DNA of 64,000 bases from Tissierellia bacterium. GTDB taxonomy: Bacteria; Bacillota; Clostridia; Tissierellales; Peptoniphilaceae. The stretch covers positions 124,001 through 188,000 of the forward strand of contig JAUMWX010000002.1 in the NCBI GenBank assembly GCA_030529425.1, written 5' to 3'. A program made the position numbers and the translations under genes. Shown piece by piece: positions 1 through 9,342 of the stretch; position 1 is the stretch's first letter, and each line of letters starts with the position of its first letter. The notes below the pieces were generated by a model. The model had not been told where the DNA came from and searched no databases. It saw only the letters and a list, made by a program, of their open reading frames with translations.

Positions 1-756
1 CTCTTTTGAAGCGGGATCTCCCGGTTTCAACTTTTTATATATCTCAATCAATGCTTCGGAACTATTTCTGGAAACTTCCTTTTCCAATGTATTTCTTAAT
101 GCCGGAGAATCTCCGAACATCTCTATTATTTCTTCGTCGGATTCCAATAACAATGCCCTAATAAGTGTGGTAGCAGGTAACTTTCTGGTTCTGTCAATTC
201 TTACCGTAATCGCGCCTGTGGCATCCGTGTCATACTCTAACCAAGCCCCTCTGTTAGGTATTACGGTAGAAGATATCATTCTCTTACCTGACTTATCAAA
301 ATCTTCGCTAAAATACACTCCCGGAGATCTTACCAATTGGCTTACTACAACCCTTTCAGCTCCATTGATTATGAATGTACCGTTTTTTGTCATTAGCGGG
401 AAATCTCCCATGAAAACTTCCTGCTCTTTGATCTCTTTAGGCTTTCCGTCCTCCAGTACAATCAAGCGCACTTTAACTTTCAAAGATTTTGCGTAGTTTG
501 CATCTCTATCTTTTGATTCTTGTTCAGAATACTTTAATTCTTCATCAAAATAATAGTCTTCAAATTGCAATAAAATATTCCCAGAATGATCCACTATCGG
601 GGAAACATCTTCAAATACTTCTTTTAACCCCTCTTTTATAAACCAATCATAACTACCCGTTTGAATTTCAAGTAGGTTTGGCAATTCTAATGCTTCTGGA
701 ATTCTTGAAAAACTTTCTCTTTCTCTTCGACCATACAATACAGTATGATTTTTCAT
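1..756 (-). CDS. rpoB: RNA polymerase beta subunit, N-terminal part (partial)
   Basis: This is the first 252 codons of the RNA polymerase beta subunit; the reading frame stays open to the window edge, so the gene continues outside. The start of the protein reads [20 protein letters not shown], followed by typical beta-subunit segments such as [50 protein letters not shown] (protrusion/lobe region). The ATG at 756 was chosen because the sequence AGGGGTGG lies 5 to 12 bases upstream. An in-frame ATG at 780 has no such site. The gene is the first of its transcript: no rplJ or rplL lies upstream, and the next gene is divergent. A promoter and a hairpin leader precede it. Confidence 0.96.
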   Translation of the reverse strand, partial: MKNHTVLYGRRERESFSRIPEALELPNLLEIQTGSYDWFIKEGLKEVFEDVSPIVDHSGNILLQFEDYYFDEELKYSEQESKDRDANYAKSLKVKVRLIVLEDGKPKEIKEQEVFMGDFPLMTKNGTFIINGAERVVVSQLVRSPGVYFSEDFDKSGKRMISSTVIPNRGAWLEYDTDATGAITVRIDRTRKLPATTLIRALLLESDEEIIEMFGDSPALRNTLEKEVSRNSSEALIEIYKKLKPGDPASKE

Positions 757-786
757 ATTTCCACCCCTCATTTCGTACATTGAACA

Positions 787-813
787 TCTCGTATTTCTGA
801 GTGAAATACGAGA
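787..813 (-). promoter_or_regulatory. rpoB leader hairpin
   Basis: The segments TCTCGTATTTC (787-797) and GAAATACGAGA (803-813) are perfect 11-bp reverse complements around a 5-base loop. The structure lies in the predicted rpoB leader, about 30 bases upstream of the start codon. It has no following U run in the direction of rpoB, so it is not a simple terminator. It could be an operator or a structured 5' leader that controls rpoB. Confidence 0.6.
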
Positions 814-859
814 AATTAGCATAAAAACCCATATTAATTTATCTTATGATATTGAACAA

Positions 860-888
860 TTTTATCACATCTATATTAATGAAGTCAA
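860..888 (-). promoter_or_regulatory. rpoB promoter
   Basis: On the minus strand a TTGACT -35 (883-888) is followed after 17 bases by ATAAAA (860-865), a usable sigma-A type promoter. It would give an rpoB leader of about 100 bases that contains the hairpin at 787-813. Assigned by eye from consensus and position only. Confidence 0.55.
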
Positions 889-1207
889 TACTTTTATTTT
901 TAAAATTCCTAACTGTTATCCGATGAATTTTAAAAATAATTTTTTGATTCCGTTTAATATTTTTTAACTGAATTTTCTCGCCAAACTTATTAAAATATTT
1001 TCACATTTCGATCACTCTTTCTTATTCAAATTTTTGAATAATTTTAATATTATTTTTTAATCTATCTAGTTTTTATAACTACTTATAGTGGTTTTTATTA
1101 ATAAATATTTTCTTTCCGATAAAATCGATGTTTTTTATATAAATTTTATACTTTATATTATTTACTTTTGCTTTTCTTAGTGTTATTCTATCAAAAATAT
1201 TTTTTTT
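889..1207. other. AT-rich intergenic region without a gene
   Basis: This stretch between the divergent rpoB and penicillin-acylase genes is very rich in A and T. It has stops in all frames and no clear RNA gene. It presumably holds the promoter of the acylase gene, but no good -35/-10 pair could be assigned with confidence. Confidence 0.5.
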
Positions 1208-1217
1208 AGGAGTTATC

Positions 1218-3566
1218 ATGAAAAATAGAAGTTTTAAAAAAATAGCGAAGTATATTTTGCTTACCTTATCTGTTCTATTGATATTTTCAGCTATTTATAT
1301 CTATTCGTTTTTGAATAAGTCAAAACCGAAACTGGATGGTGAAATTAAACTTGATATATTGAAAGAAAAAGTTACCGTGACCAGGGACGATAAAGGCATC
1401 CCTACAATAATAGCAAATAATGACAGCGATCTTTATAAGGCTCAGGGATTTGTTCAGGCTCAGGACAGATTATTCCAAATGGAAATGGCAAGAAGACAGG
1501 CAAGCGGAAGGCTTTCCGAAATTGTTGGAGAAAAAGCTTTGGATAATGACAAGAAGTTTCTTACTTTCTCTCTGTTAAAAGCGGCAAAAGAATCCTACGC
1601 GGAGTATTCCGATGAATCAAAAAAGATTCTTCAGGATTATGCAGACGGCGTAAACGCATTTATAGACTTGGCAAAAGAAAAATCCATGCTTCCGTATGAA
1701 TTCAAAATCTTGGGTTTTGTCCCTGAAAAATGGACTCCGATAGATTCCCTGGTAATCGGAAAATACATGGCATATGACCTTGGAGGACACTGGAGTTATC
1801 AGGTTTTTAACAACTGGGCTCTGAATAATATCGGAGAGAATAAACTGAAAGAATTATTGCCTGAAGATTTCTATAAATCCGAAGATAACTTGAAAATACT
1901 TAATTTGAATAAATATATTGCAGCCGATATTGACGAAAAACTTGCAAATATGAAAACCCCTCATATTGAAAACGGAAGTAATAATTGGGTAATTTCCGGT
2001 AAAAAGACAAAAAGCGGAAAACCTCTTTTGGCTGATGACCCTCATCTGGGTCTTGCGACGCCATCCATCTGGTATCAGATGAATTTAATATCCCCTTCAA
2101 TGCATGTGCAGGGAGTTATATTCGCCGGAATTCCGGGAATAATTCTTGGAAATAATAAAGATATCGCTTGGGGAGTTACAAATGTCGGTCCCGATGTGCA
2201 GGACATCTATATAGAAAAAGTAAATCCGAACAATCCCTATCAATTTGAATACAACGGAAAATGGTATGATGCAAAATCTGAAAAACACAATATTAAAGTA
2301 AAGGGAAAAGAAGATGTCCAGTTTGAAGTCATATACACGAAAAACGGTCCTATTATTGACGAGTTGGTAAAACCCGTAAATGACAAAAACTTGAAATTTT
2401 CAATGCAATGGACAGCTTTAGATCCTTCAAAAGAATTGGAAGCCATAGTTAAATTAAACAAGGCAAAAAATTGGGAAGAGTTTGAAGATGCTTTAACTTT
2501 ATTTAAGACTCCGGCACAAAATTTTGTTTTTGCGGACAAAAATGGATTTATAGCATTTAAAGCAAACGGTAATATTCCGATAAGGAAAAAAGGTAGCGGA
2601 GCACTTCCCGTTCCCGGTTACACTGATGAATACGGTTGGAAGGGATACATCCCGTTTGAAGAACTTCCGAAAATCATAAATCCTGAATCCGGATATATAG
2701 CTACAGCCAACACAAATACAATCGGAGAATATAAGTATCACCTTTCAAATATCTGGGCTCAGCCTTACAGAAAGAATCGAATAGATGAAGTACTTTCTTC
2801 AAAAAATGATTTTACATTTAAAGATATGCAAAATTTACAAACGGATATGCAAAATTTACATGCAAAAGAATTTCTGCCGAAATTTTTAGAAATAATTGAT
2901 TCCGGAATAAACCCTGAAATTTACAATTCTCTTAAAGAATGGAATTACGATGATGACAAAAACTTGTCGGCACCGCTTATTTTCGACAGGTGGATAAACA
3001 AAATTCACTACAATATTTATATGAAATATATGAATAAGGATGTTTATAAGTTTTTCAAATTTAAATCTTACTTAACCGACAGAATCTTAAGAAACAGTTT
3101 AAGCGGAAAATCGTCCGAATTTATAGAAGAACAGGGCGGTTTAAAAGCGCTCCTTGAGAAAAGTTTGATTGACGCAATTTCAGAATTGGAGTCTAAATAT
3201 GGAAAAAACTCAAACAACTGGAAATGGGGAGATTTTCATAAATTATACTTCCAACATCCGATAGGAAAAGGATCAAAATTATTAGGATATTTCCTCAACT
3301 CAAAGACCGTACCTGTCAATGGCTCGGGAGTTACGGTGAAGGCGGCAAGACAAGACGAAAAAGGATATGTCAACCATGGAGCTTCCTGGAGATTTGTATA
3401 TGACTTCGGTACAAATGACGGATACCATGTCGTATCTCCGGGACAAAGCGGACACTTTATGTCTCCTTACTATAATGACCAGGTCCAAAATTGGGCAGAC
3501 GGCAAATATATAAAACAAAATCTTGAAGATTTCATAATTAAGCACAATTTAATATTGATCCCTTAA
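1218..3566 (+). CDS. Penicillin acylase family (Ntn-hydrolase) protein, membrane-anchored
   Basis: This protein belongs to the penicillin amidase family, N-terminal-nucleophile hydrolases that cut amide bonds of acylated compounds such as beta-lactams or acyl-homoserine lactones; the substrate here is unknown. Residues about 11-31 form one hydrophobic helix, so it is probably anchored outside the membrane. The alpha part carries the family signature around VTVTRDDKGIPTI and AQGFVQAQDRLFQMEMARRQ. The motif GSNNWVISG at 253-261 marks the expected self-cleavage point, with Ser254 as nucleophile of the beta chain, followed by LADDPHLGL. The length of 782 residues is normal. AGGAG at 1208-1212 supports the start. 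It stands alone, divergent from rpoB. Confidence 0.92.
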   Translation: MKNRSFKKIAKYILLTLSVLLIFSAIYIYSFLNKSKPKLDGEIKLDILKEKVTVTRDDKGIPTIIANNDSDLYKAQGFVQAQDRLFQMEMARRQASGRLSEIVGEKALDNDKKFLTFSLLKAAKESYAEYSDESKKILQDYADGVNAFIDLAKEKSMLPYEFKILGFVPEKWTPIDSLVIGKYMAYDLGGHWSYQVFNNWALNNIGENKLKELLPEDFYKSEDNLKILNLNKYIAADIDEKLANMKTPHIENGSNNWVISGKKTKSGKPLLADDPHLGLATPSIWYQMNLISPSMHVQGVIFAGIPGIILGNNKDIAWGVTNVGPDVQDIYIEKVNPNNPYQFEYNGKWYDAKSEKHNIKVKGKEDVQFEVIYTKNGPIIDELVKPVNDKNLKFSMQWTALDPSKELEAIVKLNKAKNWEEFEDALTLFKTPAQNFVFADKNGFIAFKANGNIPIRKKGSGALPVPGYTDEYGWKGYIPFEELPKIINPESGYIATANTNTIGEYKYHLSNIWAQPYRKNRIDEVLSSKNDFTFKDMQNLQTDMQNLHAKEFLPKFLEIIDSGINPEIYNSLKEWNYDDDKNLSAPLIFDRWINKIHYNIYMKYMNKDVYKFFKFKSYLTDRILRNSLSGKSSEFIEEQGGLKALLEKSLIDAISELESKYGKNSNNWKWGDFHKLYFQHPIGKGSKLLGYFLNSKTVPVNGSGVTVKAARQDEKGYVNHGASWRFVYDFGTNDGYHVVSPGQSGHFMSPYYNDQVQNWADGKYIKQNLEDFIIKHNLILIP

Positions 3567-3570
3567 AATT

Positions 3571-3640
3571 AAACTCCTTTTATGAATATGGTGAAATCAC
3601 AAAATATTTGTGTTATCATACATATGATTAAAAGGAGTTT
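3571..3640 (+). promoter_or_regulatory. Inverted repeat that masks the moxR ribosome binding site
   Basis: AAACTCCTTTTA (3571-3582) is a perfect 12-bp reverse complement of TAAAAGGAGTTT (3629-3640). The second arm contains the AAAGGAG ribosome binding site of the gene that starts at 3643. A nested hairpin, CACAAA-ATA-TTTGTG, sits at 3598-3612. In RNA the ribosome binding site would be locked in a stem. This suggests translational control of the MoxR gene, or a combined terminator/leader between the two genes. Confidence 0.6.
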
Positions 3641-3642
3641 AT

Positions 3643-4557
3643 ATGTTAGAAAATTTATTAAAGCAGGGAGTTTCAAGAGAACTCCTTAAAAAAGTTGAAA
3701 AATTTGTAGAAGAAAATCCATCTTCAGAGAAATATGAGTACAGAATTCCTGAAGAAAAGATAATATATATGGGCAAACAGGTATGGGAACAGGCCATATC
3801 CGCAATACTTCAAGGGCAAAATATTTTATTGGTCGGTGCGAAATCAACAGGAAAAAACTTATTTGCAAATAATTTAGCCATGCTTTTTAATAGACCGAGT
3901 TGGAATGTATCATTCAATATAAACACTGATGAAAGCCACCTGATTGGAGTTGACAGTTTCAAAAATAATGAAGTTATTTTTAGAGACGGTCCCATTTCTT
4001 TAGCCGCTAAAAATGGCGGATTTGCAGTTCTTGACGAAATAAATATGGCTAAAAACGAAGCGATTTCCGTCATATATTCATCTTTGGATGACAGAAAAAT
4101 GCTGGATATCCCCGGTTATGATTTAATAAAAATATCAAATGCAACAAGATTTATAGCGACGATGAATTATGGTTACTTGGGAACCAGAGACTTAAATGAA
4201 GCCCTTGTATCAAGATTTATGGTGATTGATATGCCCAATATAAATGAGGATAATTTAAAAACCCTTATCTTATCAAATTATGAAGACATGAAAAGTGAAC
4301 ATGTGGAAAAATTTGTAAAGTTTTTTAAGGATATAGAGCTTAAAGTTATAAATTCCGAGATATCTTCAAAAGCTTTGGATTTAAGAGGACTTTTATCTGC
4401 AATCGGAACAATGAAAGTCGGACTGAATATATATGATTCTCTGAAACTTGGTATATTAAATAAGACATTTGATGAGTTTGAAAAAGAACTGTTGACGGAT
4501 TTAATTAAAATTAATATACCTAAAAATTTGGAAAGCAATGAGTTGTTTAATGAATAA
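3643..4557 (+). CDS. MoxR-type AAA+ ATPase
   Basis: An AAA+ ATPase of the MoxR family, chaperone-like ATPases that usually act with a von Willebrand factor A protein to activate or assemble partner proteins. The Walker A motif GAKSTGKN is at residues 65-72. The Walker B motif AVLDEIN is at 128-134, and further AAA+ elements follow, such as ATRFIATMN and ALVSRFMVIDMP. The length of 304 residues is usual. The gene overlaps the VWA gene downstream, so the two are probably translated together. Its ribosome binding site is part of a long inverted repeat. Confidence 0.92.
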   Translation: MLENLLKQGVSRELLKKVEKFVEENPSSEKYEYRIPEEKIIYMGKQVWEQAISAILQGQNILLVGAKSTGKNLFANNLAMLFNRPSWNVSFNINTDESHLIGVDSFKNNEVIFRDGPISLAAKNGGFAVLDEINMAKNEAISVIYSSLDDRKMLDIPGYDLIKISNATRFIATMNYGYLGTRDLNEALVSRFMVIDMPNINEDNLKTLILSNYEDMKSEHVEKFVKFFKDIELKVINSEISSKALDLRGLLSAIGTMKVGLNIYDSLKLGILNKTFDEFEKELLTDLIKINIPKNLESNELFNE

Positions 4558-6238
4558 AATCAGCATTCGGGATAAAAATTTAGTATGGGCATTTTCCGAA
4601 AACTATGCCCTGAAAATTCCTTCAGAGTATGTCTTTGAAATTAATGGTTTTTATGAAAAACTTATTTATGCTTATCTGTTCACATTTGAAAAATACCCCA
4701 TCGTATTTGAATATGTAAAATACCTTGATAAAATAGACAAACATAAAAGCTTCAGCAAAATGTTTTTCATGTATATCGAAAACTTTATATATCACAGGTC
4801 TGTAGAAAAACGCCCCATAATGGAATATTACAGAAATATTTTTTTCGAAAATATAAAATCTTTTTATCGATATAACAAAAGAACAGATATAGTTGACGAG
4901 CTAAAATATGCTCTTTCGGAAAAATATTTCAAGAAAGTTCCCATTACTACACTCATGGTCAGAGATTTGGCTCAAACATTTACGGACTCAAAATATTTAA
5001 AAGATGAAGTGGAAATAATCGAAACTTTTGAGAAAATAATAGATGCAAATTTTCATTTTTCATTAAAAGAAAAAAATGATAATAAAGGAAAACAAAAATT
5101 TGAAACAGACAAATTAAAAAGTTTTGAAAAAGATAAAAATGTTTTAGATGATTATTATGGTCTTATAGGCTCTGCGGAATTTACAAATGACCTTAATTTT
5201 GAAGACATGGATCATGAGGAACAAAAGAATAAAAAAAACTTGGAAGAAAGCTTTTTTATTGATAGAGAATCCATTGTTAAGAGTATCTTTGGAAAATCAA
5301 GCCTTTCCGAAAAAAACATCAGTGAATTGGAAAAAGAATTATGTACAAAAATTCATAAAGACAGCAGAATTATAATTACAAATGGTGAATATGATGATTC
5401 GATTGAGTCTACTTTCAGAAAATCTCAAATTGATGATTCATATATTGAAAATACTGAATACTATGATTTTCTTAGAAATAATTTTGACAGAGAAATAAAT
5501 AATATGATTTTGATTATCAAAAATTCTCTGTCTATGGAAAATGAAGACCATATTTCAAAATCAAGGTATGGAATCTTAAAAGCATCAATGGTATACAGAA
5601 ATATATACCTGAATGAATCCAAAATATTTACAAAAAAATATAACTACGAGAAAAATGACTTTTCAATAGATATCCTCATAGACTCATCAGCATCACAGCT
5701 CGAAAGAAAATCCAGCGTAGCCGCTCAGGCATTCATAATAACTCAAGCTTTTACCGAACTTAATATTCCTACGAGGGTTTTAGGTTACAGCAATATCGAA
5801 AATTACTTGGGATTGAGAATTTTTAGAGAATATTCGGATGATATTTCGGCAAACGACAATATATTTCAATTTCATCCTACAGGATCCAATCGAGACGGCC
5901 TTGCTCTAAAACTTGTTTCAAAAATGATTTCGGAAAACGGCTTCGAAAGAAAACTTTTAATATATTTGACTGACGGAAAACCTAATGATGTAAGACAAAG
6001 AGTTGATAATAGACAATTTCATAACCAATACTGTGATAAAATCGCAGAAAATGACACCGCATTTGAATTCAGGAAGCTGGAGCAATCGGGAATTGATGTA
6101 TTGGCTATTTTCACCGGAAATGACAAAGACATCGTCTCAATGAAAAGAATATACGGAAATAATTTTGCCTATATCAAAAATATTAAGCGTTTTTCGAAAA
6201 TTGTGATGCACTATATTAAGAACCTAATAAAAAATTAA
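4538..6238 (+). CDS. VWA-domain protein, NorD/CoxE-like partner of MoxR
   Basis: This protein has a C-terminal von Willebrand factor A domain of the kind paired with MoxR ATPases. The metal-ion site is complete: DSSAS at 382-386, the Thr at 448 (HPTGS) and TDGKPND from 478. The N-terminal 370 residues are charged and mostly helical, with a K/D/E-rich linker near 176-205, and show no other domain. The first ATG lies inside the end of the MoxR gene. A second in-frame ATG at 4550 overlaps the MoxR stop codon and could be the real start, giving 562 residues. The family is annotated in many Firmicutes as a nitric-oxide-reductase-activation-like protein, but no such reductase is here, so its client is unknown. 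Confidence 0.88.
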   Translation: MSCLMNKISIRDKNLVWAFSENYALKIPSEYVFEINGFYEKLIYAYLFTFEKYPIVFEYVKYLDKIDKHKSFSKMFFMYIENFIYHRSVEKRPIMEYYRNIFFENIKSFYRYNKRTDIVDELKYALSEKYFKKVPITTLMVRDLAQTFTDSKYLKDEVEIIETFEKIIDANFHFSLKEKNDNKGKQKFETDKLKSFEKDKNVLDDYYGLIGSAEFTNDLNFEDMDHEEQKNKKNLEESFFIDRESIVKSIFGKSSLSEKNISELEKELCTKIHKDSRIIITNGEYDDSIESTFRKSQIDDSYIENTEYYDFLRNNFDREINNMILIIKNSLSMENEDHISKSRYGILKASMVYRNIYLNESKIFTKKYNYEKNDFSIDILIDSSASQLERKSSVAAQAFIITQAFTELNIPTRVLGYSNIENYLGLRIFREYSDDISANDNIFQFHPTGSNRDGLALKLVSKMISENGFERKLLIYLTDGKPNDVRQRVDNRQFHNQYCDKIAENDTAFEFRKLEQSGIDVLAIFTGNDKDIVSMKRIYGNNFAYIKNIKRFSKIVMHYIKNLIKN

Positions 6239-6260
6239 TTCCAAATGGAATTAATTTTTT
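6231..6260. terminator. Bidirectional terminator between convergent genes
   Basis: AAAATTAATTCC (6231-6242) and GGAATTAATTTT (6247-6258) form a perfect 12-bp stem with a 4-base loop. T runs on both sides serve the VWA gene and the TIR gene, whose stop codon at 6259-6261 touches the hairpin. Confidence 0.85.
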
Positions 6261-9200
6261 ATTTCTTACTCGGTTTTAGTCCCTGTTCAAATCTTTCTTC
6301 ATCGGTTAGATTTCTACCTTTTAGAAGATTTTCAGTCTGTGATTTCAATTCATCTTTATCGTAAATCTTATATTTTGAAATCGTAAATTTTTCCTTTGAT
6401 ATTTTAGGTTCTTTTTGCAAATTTTGATAGTAATTGCCGTCAAAAATGATATTTTTGCCGTCTCCGCTGATGTATCCCAAACATCTTACATAATATTGGT
6501 ATAAAAACTCTATATTTAATATAGATTTTCCGGTTTTAAAATCTATAAGATTGATTTTTTTGTTGGAATCGTAATTGCTTACCAAAAGTAGCAACATTTT
6601 ATTTTTATTGAAACTGTATATGTCATTTTCACTCTTCGGTATTGATGACAATACGGAATCCATTTCAATACTTGTATTTTTACCGTTTTTTCGTTCATAT
6701 AACTCGTTGTTGTTAATTCCGTAGATTTCTAAATCTTCTCCTTTTTTAGATGCGAAAAGTACACGCCCCTTCGTTTCGTCAAGAAGTTTCCCATCTTCAA
6801 AACTATAAACATCCGAAGTTCCGATACCGTTTATCGCAATAATAACACTCCCGTCTTCACTAATTGAAAAATCAGCTGTTGAAATATTTGGAAAATCTTT
6901 GCTTTTTTTCTTTGTGTCAATATTGTACATTTCCAGTTTTTTATTAAGTATATTTACAATGACATTTTTTGAATCCGGAGTTATTTCAAATCCCGTAATT
7001 TCATTACTCTCTAAAAAAATTGAATCAGAATTTTTCTCCACATCTATACATCTTATTATCGTTCTCGGTTTGATGTCGGTATACTTACGATCCGGAACCC
7101 ATTTTTCATACTTTAATATATGTTTTCCGTCATTCGATATTTGAAAATACTTTTTATACAATAAGTATTTGTCCCCCAAGCTTTTGGACAGATCAACTTT
7201 GGTACTGTTGCCCCTGTCGTCCACTACATAATAATCTACACCGTCATATCCTACATACTTTGTCTTATCCGAAGAAATTGAATAAAGTTTCAAAGGAATC
7301 TCCGAATAATTATCACTCGGCATCAAATCTACAATTCTGACTAATTGATTAATTTCGGAATAAATAAAAAGTTTGCTTCCGTCATAACTTGTATCAATAT
7401 ATTTAGGTATTATATTTCCAACCTTAGCTTTTTGATGAATCATTGTCCCATCTTTCCAGACTGAAATGGTATTATCGCTCGCCGTGATAACCGTCCCGTT
7501 TTTCGGATTATAGGTAAAAGCTTTATAAATTTCGAAAAAGTCGATTTTTTCCCTTACAGTCCCGTCTTTCAAATCTATGATATATACATTGTAGCCGTTA
7601 CTGAATAACATTATATTTTTGTCAGTATCTTCTATTATATTTGTAACTTCCGATAAACCCGAATTAATCTCAATACTTTTCAAACTTTCTATGTCAAAAT
7701 AATAAATTCGATTATTCGTCAAAGCATATACGCCTTTTCCGTTATCCGAGAACTTAGCTTTGGTATACATTTGAAACTTTTCCAAACCTGTTCCAGAAAA
7801 ATTAATTAAATTGTTTTGGTCGAGTTTTTGTAGCGGGATTGTCTTTAATATTTTTCCATCTTTTACACTTCGAATAGTTAATTGGTCTTGCGACTTGGAT
7901 TTTAGTAAAACTAAAATCTGACTTCCGTCATGATTCAAATAAATCCCCGATAATTTTTCTTTGATTATAATTCTTGATTCCTTTTCCCATGAATCACAAC
8001 TAAAAATATCTATCAGTATATCTTCGTTTTCAAGAACTACGCTTAATAATTTCTTCCCGTCATTGGAAAATTGATTATAAATTGCTGAACTTAAATTGTT
8101 AATTTCTTTAACTTTTTCATATGTCTGCGAATCAAAAACCATTATTTTGCCATCATATCCGCCACTTAATAAATATCGTCCGTCGGGTGAATACTTCAGA
8201 TAATTAATTGCTTGATCATGCCCTGTCAATACTTTATATAGAGCTCCGTTAGCCGTATCCGAAATTCCCACTTTAGAATTCTCGTATACATAAGCTGCAT
8301 GCTTTCCGTCATTTCTAATGTCTACAAGTCCTTTTTCACTTTTGGTTTTTATATCCGTAATTGTATTTACCCCATTACTGTAGACGGAATTATTGAGTAT
8401 CCTTTGTTCTTCAATAATTAAATCGTTATAGCTGTCCATATTCGTTTCCATTAAGGATGTTGCTTCTTTAGACAATAATATCGATTTTATTTTATCTCCT
8501 TCATTCATCAAAGTTTTCGCATCTTTAAGAATAATGTTTGATCTGGTTTCAACAGCTTCTTTTCTGGCAATTTCCGCATTTTTATATGCATTATATATTA
8601 TCGATATGAAAACCAACAATATAGCTACAACGGAAGATGAAATTGTAATTATAAATCTGTTTGTTCTCTCTTTATCTCTTTGCTTCAAATCCCCGTAACT
8701 GCATTTCAGAATTGTTGCCATAATTCTATACTTTTCTTTTTTTAACAGTTTTATTGTTTTGGATTTCAATTTATCTAATAAATCTATGTCACTTTCCCTG
8801 ATTTCATCATAGAATATTTTTCCGCTCAGAATTTCATCCGGTCTTAAATCGGCAGCTAGAATGTTTTGAGTTAATTCCACTCCTCCATCCCCGTATCTTT
8901 TCAGTTCTTTAAGCGGCCAAGGAAATGCATCTTCGGGTTCACCTTCCAAAAGTATCGGTATTATCCTGTCATCTCCGTGAAGTTTTCTGAAAGTTTGTAT
9001 TTCCTTAATACACCATTCTGAAAGAGGGGTTGCTTTTGAACAAATTACAATTAAATATTTACTGTTTCTTAATGCATCTTCTATTGAATCTGTCAAATCC
9101 CTGTTTGTAAGTTCTTCTCTATCTCTGAAAACTCTGAATTTCGGTCTTTTACCGTCAATATAAAATTCTTTAGGAGCTCTGAATGTTTCAATCATATTAT

Positions 9201-9342
9201 GGATTGCCTGTGCAACACTTGAATCGGGTTCCAAATGTCTGTAACTGATAAAAGCGTCATACTTGTATTTTTTTTCTTTATATTCCGAAGCGGCTCTGCT
9301 TACACCATCCGTAACAATTCTGTTCCTCTCATTAATTTTCAT
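6259..9342 (-). CDS. TIR domain - transmembrane - WD40-like protein
   Basis: A 1027-residue protein with an N-terminal TIR domain (about residues 26-140). It has the opening strand YDAFISYRH, the segment FRVFRDREELT, and SEWCIKEI, where Glu114 matches the catalytic glutamate of NAD+-cleaving TIR domains such as SARM1. One membrane helix follows at about 229-250. The remaining 700 residues are a repeated beta-propeller, for example LTGHDQAINYLKYSPDGRYL at 372-391, with SGGYDGKIMVFD after it. The start at 9342 was chosen because GGAGG lies six bases upstream; the ATG at 9366 lacks a site. The gene overlaps the RyR gene upstream by 11 bases, which points to joint translation and a common role. 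By family, prokaryotic TIR proteins often act in defence by NAD+ cleavage. The propeller may be the sensor. Its trigger is unknown. Confidence 0.88.
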   Translation of the reverse strand: MKINERNRIVTDGVSRAASEYKEKKYKYDAFISYRHLEPDSSVAQAIHNMIETFRAPKEFYIDGKRPKFRVFRDREELTNRDLTDSIEDALRNSKYLIVICSKATPLSEWCIKEIQTFRKLHGDDRIIPILLEGEPEDAFPWPLKELKRYGDGGVELTQNILAADLRPDEILSGKIFYDEIRESDIDLLDKLKSKTIKLLKKEKYRIMATILKCSYGDLKQRDKERTNRFIITISSSVVAILLVFISIIYNAYKNAEIARKEAVETRSNIILKDAKTLMNEGDKIKSILLSKEATSLMETNMDSYNDLIIEEQRILNNSVYSNGVNTITDIKTKSEKGLVDIRNDGKHAAYVYENSKVGISDTANGALYKVLTGHDQAINYLKYSPDGRYLLSGGYDGKIMVFDSQTYEKVKEINNLSSAIYNQFSNDGKKLLSVVLENEDILIDIFSCDSWEKESRIIIKEKLSGIYLNHDGSQILVLLKSKSQDQLTIRSVKDGKILKTIPLQKLDQNNLINFSGTGLEKFQMYTKAKFSDNGKGVYALTNNRIYYFDIESLKSIEINSGLSEVTNIIEDTDKNIMLFSNGYNVYIIDLKDGTVREKIDFFEIYKAFTYNPKNGTVITASDNTISVWKDGTMIHQKAKVGNIIPKYIDTSYDGSKLFIYSEINQLVRIVDLMPSDNYSEIPLKLYSISSDKTKYVGYDGVDYYVVDDRGNSTKVDLSKSLGDKYLLYKKYFQISNDGKHILKYEKWVPDRKYTDIKPRTIIRCIDVEKNSDSIFLESNEITGFEITPDSKNVIVNILNKKLEMYNIDTKKKSKDFPNISTADFSISEDGSVIIAINGIGTSDVYSFEDGKLLDETKGRVLFASKKGEDLEIYGINNNELYERKNGKNTSIEMDSVLSSIPKSENDIYSFNKNKMLLLLVSNYDSNKKINLIDFKTGKSILNIEFLYQYYVRCLGYISGDGKNIIFDGNYYQNLQKEPKISKEKFTISKYKIYDKDELKSQTENLLKGRNLTDEERFEQGLKPSKK

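Noticed and set aside
167-496. Plus-strand frame of 109 codons
   Set aside because: It is the antisense of rpoB, which explains the region fully.
889-1207. AT-rich region as a replication origin
   Set aside because: No dnaA gene, no cluster of DnaA boxes (TTATCCACA) and no origin neighbours. A single TTATCCACA-like match, at 22674-22682 far from here, is not enough.
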